NCBI GenBank assembly: GCA_964195545.1
Contig: CAXMQQ010000062.1
Location: 1-9,804 of the forward strand
DNA length: 9,804 nt
Source of the DNA: JAHEEL01 sp964195545
Lineage (GTDB): Bacteria; Actinomycetota; Acidimicrobiia; Spongiisociales; UBA5794
Reading direction: 5' to 3'
Within the stretch, counting starts at the first letter, position 1. Each line of letters begins with the position of its first letter. Made by a program: the position numbers and the translations under genes. The notes under the pieces were generated by a model. It ran no database searches. It was not told where the DNA came from and saw nothing but the letters and a program-made list of their open reading frames with translations. Positions 5,406 through 9,804 of this stretch are shown in pieces.

Positions 5406-6326
5406 GCCCGTATGCGTCGTTACGTAAAGTTCTCGCAAAGGTGAAACTCGGTTTGACTGCTCGATCCTCTGAGAAGCACCGCTCGATTCAACCGCGACAC
5501 GGGTCGACACGCGGTGAGTCTCAGCGCCAAGGTCCGAACACGCGAGAGTGCGCGCCCACAGGAGCGCCGATACATCGACTGGAGACTCCGGCATGCACCA
5601 TCGACCCTTCCGCCAGTGATCATCTCTCGACGAAAGAACGAGCATGGTGACCGTCTTCCTCCTCGGAGACTGATTGATGACCAGACGTCTCGTGGCTCGA
5701 CGCAGTTTCCTAGCACTCTCGGGTTGCGGTTTCGCCGCGATGGTCGCTGCTGGGTGTGCCGCCAGGAGCGGCGCGCTCGGCCCGGCTCGGACGTTCGGGG
5801 GCCCATCGCTCAAGAAGGCCCTGGCCCTCAAGTCGACTGCTTGACGTACGACGTTCGAGAGATACGAGCGACCGTGCATGCGCCATTTCGTCAGCCGAAC
5901 CCTGCGTCGAGATGTGACGGCCACCCAAGCAACGGAGTCTTCCGGCAACACGACTCCACCATTGTGTGACGATTAGCCATTCCTTGGTCATGAACGGCGA
6001 ATGGTTGGGTCAGTGGACGTAGGGGTCCCAGCGTTGTCACGGAGGATGCCGCCGGGTGTGCAACCTCCATTCGTGGCCGCACACCTTGCCACTCTCGCCA
6101 GTGTGGAAGGACCCGTGCTCCTCTGCCGAGGCGACCGCGGACGACTCCGAGCACGCCGCATGACCGTCGAGACCGACCCCCTCCGGACAAAGTGCTGCTA
6201 GATCTTCGACCTCGACCGCTAGGCACTCCGCCGCCAACCGCCCGTGGGCAATGCGTCCGGCCGATTCCAGAACCGGCCCTGAGCGGCACGTCTACAGACC
6301 GAGTCCCGCCGTCCAGGAAACTCGGG
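5406..6326. other. Long stretch without an intact gene, probably decayed
   Basis: About 920 bases separate the SHOCT cluster from the MerR gene. The only clear coding trace is a truncated Tat/lipoprotein signal peptide at 5677-5844. The longer frames on both strands have Arg/Ser/Pro-rich compositions, no domains and no ribosome sites, as expected of chance frames in high-GC DNA. Two tiny frames lie before the truncated gene: 5593-5619 (8 residues, GGAG 8 bases upstream) and 5644-5673 (9 residues). A minus-strand frame at 6237-6037 is Cys/His-containing but has only a TTG start. I see no tRNA, CRISPR array or insertion-sequence ends. Confidence 0.5.
5677..5844 (+). pseudogene. Truncated Tat-exported lipoprotein fragment
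   Basis: ATG at 5677, with GGAG (5665-5668) 8 bases before it, opens a 55-codon frame. Its first 27 residues look like a complete export signal: MTRRLVARRSFLALSG contains a twin-arginine motif (ARRSFLAL), followed by a hydrophobic stretch and the lipobox VAAGC (Cys27). After about 28 further residues (AARSGALGPARTFGG...) the frame stops at TGA 5842-5844. Past the stop the same frame stays open to TAG at 5971-5973 without recognisable domain sequence, and the other two forward frames show no continuation. A 28-residue mature Tat cargo is implausible, since Tat carries folded proteins. The likely explanation is a gene that lost its body by deletion. Its position suggests a former metal enzyme such as a multicopper oxidase, but that is speculation. 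Confidence 0.55.
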
Positions 6327-6797
6327 CTAGAAGCGCGAGCGATTGTGTTTCTGAGTGTGGAGATGGTCGGTGTGCATCCCCGGCGACGCGCCCCGCTCGA
6401 CGCCGGCGGCGATCGTCTGGCATCGGTTGGGGTCCGTGCACTCCTCAGGGTTGAGGGCCTTCGCTCGTTTCGTGAGGGTGACGAGGTGATCACGCGTCTT
6501 ATGGAGGCTTGCGATGTGTCGATCGAGATCGTCGAGGTGACGCTCGAGTAGCTCGATGACGTGTTGACACGTGCCTTCACCGTCGCTTCTGAGGTCGAGG
6601 ACGGAGCCGATCTCGGTGAGGGTCAACCCCGTCGCCTGCGCATCCCGGATGAACTGCAGCCGCAACACGACATCGTCTCGATACTCGCGATACCCGTTCG
6701 GAGCACGCTCAGGTTCGGGGAGAAGCCCGATTTCTTCGTAGTAGCGGATCGTCTTGGCCGAAACGTCTGTCTGTCTGCCGAGTTCACCGATCTTCAT
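6327..6797 (-). CDS. MerR-family heavy-metal-responsive transcriptional regulator
   Basis: This 156-residue protein starts MKIGELGRQTDVSAKTIRYYEEIGLLPEPERAPNGYR in outline: a MerR winged-helix domain with the conserved TIRYYE (16-21) and GLLP (24-27). A long dimerisation helix follows (about 78-115). Candidate metal ligands are Cys77 (EGTCQHV), Cys120 and Cys126 in the C-terminal loop ECTDPNRC. The tail has four His residues (142, 145, 147, 151). Cys77 aligns with the Ser77/Cys79/Cys82 position of CueR/ZntR/MerR; Cys there is typical of divalent-metal sensors, while CueR-type Cu(I) sensors have Ser. The ATG at 6797 has no ribosome site, but TATACT lies 7 bases before it, suggesting a leaderless mRNA. 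It is divergent from copA and its upstream region overlaps the copA promoter, so it very likely controls that promoter. Confidence 0.95.
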   Translation of the reverse strand: MKIGELGRQTDVSAKTIRYYEEIGLLPEPERAPNGYREYRDDVVLRLQFIRDAQATGLTLTEIGSVLDLRSDGEGTCQHVIELLERHLDDLDRHIASLHKTRDHLVTLTKRAKALNPEECTDPNRCQTIAAGVERGASPGMHTDHLHTQKHNRSRF

Positions 6798-6804
6798 GGA
6801 CGGG

Positions 6805-6810
6805 AGTATA
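6805..6810 (-). promoter_or_regulatory. -10 element of the MerR regulator gene, leaderless transcript
   Basis: TATACT reads on the minus strand 7 bases before the ATG at 6797, placing the transcription start at or next to the start codon. The -35 position (around 6828-6833) is poor and falls inside the MerR operator, consistent with autoregulation by the bound protein. Confidence 0.5.
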
Positions 6811-6824
6811 GCCAAGATTCCCTC

Positions 6825-6856
6825 TTGACATTCCACTGGACTGGAAGGTGTACGGT
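6825..6856 (+). promoter_or_regulatory. MerR-type promoter and operator of copA
   Basis: The -35 box TTGACA (6825-6830) and -10 box TACGGT (6851-6856) are separated by 20 bases, the stretched spacer characteristic of MerR-family activated promoters. Within the spacer ACATTCCA (6828-6835) and TGGAAGGT (6842-6849) form an inverted repeat with one mismatch around a 6-base centre, close to the known CueR/ZntR-type operators. The site lies between the divergent MerR gene and copA and points toward copA. Transcription would start near 6863. Confidence 0.85.
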
Positions 6857-6860
6857 CGTT

Positions 6861-6982
6861 GTGTCGCGGGGTTTCGCTCCGCGATTGGCGACACTGCCTC
6901 TGTGACAAAAGTGACGACGCCCGCCCTCAAACCGCAACGGTTCCGATTGCGGTGAGGAGCGGCGACGAGATCTGAGATCTCG
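6861..6982 (+). promoter_or_regulatory. Structured 5' leader of copA
   Basis: About 140 bases separate the predicted transcription start from the copA ATG, and they hold three hairpins. TCGCGG (6864-6869) pairs with CCGCGA (6879-6884), extendable inward, with loop TTTCG. ACCGCAA (6931-6937) pairs with TTGCGGT (6947-6953). CGAGATC (6966-6972) pairs with GATCTCG (6976-6982), ending 8 bases before the ribosome site GGAGG (6991-6995). I recognise no riboswitch class. The pairings are exact; a regulatory function is not shown. Confidence 0.35.
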
Positions 6983-7004
6983 AACGAGATGGAGGACGGA
7001 ATCT

Positions 7005-9551
7005 ATGCACGATCCAGTATGCGGCATGACAGTGCGAGTTGGGGCACCCACCGTGGCGGGCTATCCGGAGTACGGATTCTGCTCGAACCACTGCCTCGAG
7101 GCGTTCACCGCGAACCCTGACAGCTACCTCGACCAGGACGCCGAAGATGAGACGGAGGAGGACGATGACGACCCGCCCGGTGTGCGGAATCTCGTCGGCG
7201 TCTCCGCAACGCCCGAAGGATCGGAGACGCTTCATGTTGCTCTCGAAGGCATGAGTTGCGCATCGTGTGTGTCGACGATCGAAGGGGCGCTCAACGCAGT
7301 ACCTGGAGTGGTTGACGCGCGGGTGAATTTCGCATCCGAGGAAGCCACAGTCGAGGTGGAGGCGGGCTCGATCGGTGTGGACGAGTTGATCACCGCCATC
7401 TCGAGGGCGGGCTATGGAGCGAGACAAATCCGAGACGATGTGGGCGTCGATCCCGACCAGAGCGCCCACAAACAGTTGTACCAAACCCTGCTCCGCAAGT
7501 TCTGGTTCGCCGCAGTCGTGTCGTTGCCTGTGATCTACTTCTCGTACCCGGAGATCTTCCCAGGGGTACCGGCGAAGGGCTCACCCCAGCTGAACCTCAT
7601 CTGGGGCATCATGGCGGCACTGACCGTGGCAGTGATGGCATGGTCCGGATCCCAGTTCTTCACGGGCGCCTGGTCTTCGATCAAACACCGCTCCGCGAAC
7701 ATGAATACGCTGATCGCGCTCGGGATATCGGCCGCGTGGCTCTACTCCACCGCGGCGTTGCTGTTCCCCGGCGTCTTCCCTGAGGAGCGCCTGCGGGATG
7801 TGTTCTACGACGTTGTCGCGGTCGTCACAGCCCTCGTTGTGCTGGGTGCTGCGATGGAAATCCGTGCCAGGGCTCGCACGTCTGAGGCTCTCAAGAAGCT
7901 GATCGGCCTACAAGCCAAGACAGCACGGGTGATTCGCGACGGCGCCGAAGTGGAGATACCGACCGGAGACGTCGTAGAGAACGACATTGTCGTCGTCCGC
8001 CCGGGCGAGAAGATCGCCGTCGACGGGATCGTGGTGTCCGGCGCATCGGCGGTGGACGAGTCCATGGTCACGGGCGAGCCAATACCGATCGAGAAGACTG
8101 AAGGCTCGACCGTCATCGGAGCGACCATGAATCGGACCGGCTCCTTCCGGTTCCGCGCGACTCGAGTCGGTCGAGACACGATGCTCGCCCAGATCATCCA
8201 GATGGTGCGTGATGCTCAAGGGTCGAAGGCACCCATCCAGCGCACCGTCGATAAGGTTTCCGGCTACTTCGCGCCCGCGGTGATGATCATCGCAATTCTG
8301 ACGTTCATGGCATGGTTCACCTTCGGACCCGCTCCGGCCCTCGTGTATGCCGTCATCACCGCAGTGACCGTGCTCGTCATTGCATGCCCCTGTGCCCTCG
8401 GTCTGGCGACACCTACCTCGCTGATGGTCGGCATCGGGAAGGGAGCCGAGCATGGCATTCTCATCAAGTCCGGCGACGCTCTCGAAACCGCTCACAGGAT
8501 CGACACGGTCGTGCTCGACAAGACCGGGACGGTAACTCGCGGCAAACCAGTACTCACCGACGTCGTCGCCGCAGACGGATTCGCGAACGATGATGTTCTC
8601 TTCCTTGCCGCCGCTGCCGAAATCGGATCTGAGCATCCACTCGGGGAAGCGATTGTCGCCGGGGCGCGCAGTCGGGGTATTGAAGTGACCGAGTCGGACG
8701 TTTTCGAAGCGGTCCCCGGATACGGGATCACTGCCGTCATTGGCGAACGACGCGTTGTCCTGGGAAATCTCAGTTTCATGGCTCGCCGGGGTATTCCTGC
8801 GGTCGCGGCCGGGGAGATTGTCGAACGGTTGTCAGGCGAGGGAAAGACGGCCATGGCGGTTGGAGTCGACGGAGCGTTTGCCGGCGTCGTAGCCGTTGCC
8901 GACACGGTCAAAGAGGATTCAGTCGCAGCGATTCGGCGCATGCACGAACTGGGCCTGGGGGTTGTGATGCTCACCGGTGACAATCAACGCACCGCGGATG
9001 CGATCGGTCGACAGGTCGGTATCGACCGGGTGCTCGCCGAAGTGCTGCCACAGGACAAAGTCAATCAGATCAAGCTCCTTCAGGCAGAGGGCAAGATCGT
9101 GGCGATGGTCGGCGACGGCATCAACGACGCCCCTGCACTCGCTCAGGCGGACGTCGGGATGGCGATGGGAACCGGTACCGACGTTGCCATGGAGTCGGGT
9201 GATATCACCCTCGTGAAAGGCAGCCTCACCGGGATCGTGACCGCGATTGAACTGTCGAGAGCGACGATACGCAACGTCCGCCAGAACCTCGTGGGCGCCT
9301 TCGGATACAACGCCCTGGGTATCCCAATCGCAGCGGGGGTCCTGTACCCGTTCATCGGGTTGCTGCTCAGCCCTCTCCTCGCCGGCGCAGCGATGGCATT
9401 CTCGTCGGTAACGGTCGTGACAAATGCCAACAGGCTCCGCCGGTGGAAGCCGTCACCAACCATTCAAACGTCGACCGCGCCCGCCGTGTCGACCCATGAC
9501 CGCAACGAAACACGCATCCAGGACAGAGAAACGGAAGGAGCACAATTGTGA
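7005..9551 (+). CDS. copA: Copper-exporting P1B-1-type ATPase with N-terminal YHS and HMA domains
   Basis: This 848-residue ATPase starts at ATG 7005 with GGAGG 9 bases upstream. The N-terminus is a YHS/TRASH-like metal domain (MHDPVCGMTV, then GFCSNHC; Cys6, Cys26, Cys30). A strongly acidic linker (43-57) leads to an HMA domain with GMSCASC (Cys85, Cys88). The ATPase core is complete: TGE (356-358), the transport-site motif CPC (461-463), DKTGT with phosphorylated Asp505, HP (544-545), TGDN (657-660) and GDGIND (703-708). The last two membrane segments carry YN (768-769) and MAFSS (797-801), which with CPC define the Cu(I)/Ag(I) class. It uses ATP to pump Cu(I) out of the cytoplasm. The MerR-type promoter implies metal induction. 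A hydrophilic tail of about 30 residues follows the last membrane segment, and the stop overlaps the cupredoxin gene start (GTGA). Confidence 0.97.
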   Translation: MHDPVCGMTVRVGAPTVAGYPEYGFCSNHCLEAFTANPDSYLDQDAEDETEEDDDDPPGVRNLVGVSATPEGSETLHVALEGMSCASCVSTIEGALNAVPGVVDARVNFASEEATVEVEAGSIGVDELITAISRAGYGARQIRDDVGVDPDQSAHKQLYQTLLRKFWFAAVVSLPVIYFSYPEIFPGVPAKGSPQLNLIWGIMAALTVAVMAWSGSQFFTGAWSSIKHRSANMNTLIALGISAAWLYSTAALLFPGVFPEERLRDVFYDVVAVVTALVVLGAAMEIRARARTSEALKKLIGLQAKTARVIRDGAEVEIPTGDVVENDIVVVRPGEKIAVDGIVVSGASAVDESMVTGEPIPIEKTEGSTVIGATMNRTGSFRFRATRVGRDTMLAQIIQMVRDAQGSKAPIQRTVDKVSGYFAPAVMIIAILTFMAWFTFGPAPALVYAVITAVTVLVIACPCALGLATPTSLMVGIGKGAEHGILIKSGDALETAHRIDTVVLDKTGTVTRGKPVLTDVVAADGFANDDVLFLAAAAEIGSEHPLGEAIVAGARSRGIEVTESDVFEAVPGYGITAVIGERRVVLGNLSFMARRGIPAVAAGEIVERLSGEGKTAMAVGVDGAFAGVVAVADTVKEDSVAAIRRMHELGLGVVMLTGDNQRTADAIGRQVGIDRVLAEVLPQDKVNQIKLLQAEGKIVAMVGDGINDAPALAQADVGMAMGTGTDVAMESGDITLVKGSLTGIVTAIELSRATIRNVRQNLVGAFGYNALGIPIAAGVLYPFIGLLLSPLLAGAAMAFSSVTVVTNANRLRRWKPSPTIQTSTAPAVSTHDRNETRIQDRETEGAQL

Positions 9552-9804
9552 ACATGATCATCGTCAATCTGATTGGTGCCGGTCTGATCGCACTGATTGT
9601 CTGGTACTTCTGGCTCTCGAAGCCCCAAGCAACGATCGCTGCGGCGGCAGCGGGCGGCGTCCAGGAGATCGGCATCGTGGTCAAGGGCGGCTACTTGCCC
9701 GACACGATCCAGGTTGAGGCTGGCCGACCCGTACGACTGGTATTCAATCGTCAGGAAGCAGATCCGTGCTCCGAGATGGTGGTGCTCGACGCATTCGGCG
9801 TATC
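9548..9804 (+). CDS. Membrane-anchored cupredoxin-domain protein (3' end beyond window)
   Basis: The GTG at 9548, with AAGGAG (9535-9540) 7 bases before it, overlaps the copA stop by 4 bases, and 85 codons are visible. One membrane segment (about 4-23, MIIVNLIGAGLIALIVWYFW) is followed by a short Ala/Gly linker. The start of a cupredoxin-like domain comes next, with GGYLPDTIQVEAGRPVRLVF (48-67) and DPCSEMVVLDAFGV (72-85). This matches the small 'plastocyanin-like' proteins often encoded after copper ATPases, whose later part carries further Cys/Met/His ligands that lie outside this window. Cys74 is a likely copper ligand. It would act on the outer face of the membrane, perhaps receiving copper from CopA (inference). 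An alternative start, ATG at 9554, would be 13 bases from the ribosome site and is less likely. Confidence 0.87.
   Translation, partial: MNMIIVNLIGAGLIALIVWYFWLSKPQATIAAAAAGGVQEIGIVVKGGYLPDTIQVEAGRPVRLVFNRQEADPCSEMVVLDAFGV

Noticed and set aside
5470..5510. Possible tRNA T-arm (TTGAATCGAG on the minus strand)
   Set aside because: It lacks the GTTCRA consensus, and no acceptor or anticodon arms could be built around it.
5340..5951. 203-codon minus-strand frame
   Set aside because: It has Arg/Ser-rich composition, no domain and no ribosome site, overlaps the Tat signal-peptide gene and would run into the SHOCT start.
6001..6201. 66-codon plus-strand frame
   Set aside because: No ribosome site, no membrane or domain features, and its composition is like a chance frame.
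5891..6580. 229-codon minus-strand frame overlapping the MerR gene
   Set aside because: It is out of frame with the clearly coding MerR gene and very rich in Arg/Ser, as expected of a shadow frame.
7908..8636. 242-codon minus-strand frame inside copA
   Set aside because: It is antisense to conserved ATPase motifs; its His/Asp/Gly-rich composition results from the codon use of the opposite strand.

Overview
This window is a high-GC bacterial chromosomal segment with tightly packed genes, frequent GTG starts and GTGA/ATGA stop-start overlaps. A lipoprotein with repeated actinobacterial-style 'CMRD' segments, a CopC-CopD fusion, a SHOCT protein and a YHS-HMA-CopA ATPase point to an Actinomycetota genome, possibly Acidimicrobiia. 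The phylum is an inference from gene style, not from a marker gene. The dominant theme is copper (or related soft-metal) handling.

Layout, left to right. (1) 1-429, minus: 5' part of an exported lipoprotein of unknown function. (2) 430-820: non-coding, with inverted repeats and a recurring CAGAC motif in front of the next operon. (3) 821-2730, plus: a two-gene operon encoding a CopC-CopD fusion and a membrane-anchored cytochrome c, joined by a GTGA overlap. It ends in a hairpin between convergent genes. (4) 5343-2801, minus: a four-gene cluster encoding a SHOCT membrane protein, an exported protein with six Met/Gly/Asp-rich 9-residue repeats, an OmpR-type response regulator and a histidine kinase whose external loop is Met/His-rich. 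A perfect 36-bp palindrome lies in the leader of the regulator gene. (5) 5344-6326: nearly 1 kb without an intact gene. It holds the cluster's upstream region, a stop-truncated Tat/lipoprotein signal-peptide fragment and a doubtful Cys/His-containing small ORF. (6) 6797-6327, minus: a MerR-family metal regulator that is probably translated from a leaderless mRNA. (7) 6825-6856: a MerR-type promoter/operator with a 20-bp spacer. It faces a structured leader and (8) 7005-9551, plus: a YHS-HMA-CopA P1B-1 ATPase, coupled by a GTGA overlap to (9) 9548 to the window end: a membrane-anchored cupredoxin-domain protein, cut by the window edge.

How they may work together (inference): the MerR regulator senses cytoplasmic metal and switches on CopA, which exports Cu(I), with the cupredoxin protein handling copper outside the membrane. 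The two-component system probably senses metal outside the membrane and may control its own cluster, including the Met-repeat protein, and perhaps the copCD-cytochrome operon. The parts least explained by known systems are the Met-repeat protein with its SHOCT partner, the palindrome before the response regulator, and the truncated Tat lipoprotein.
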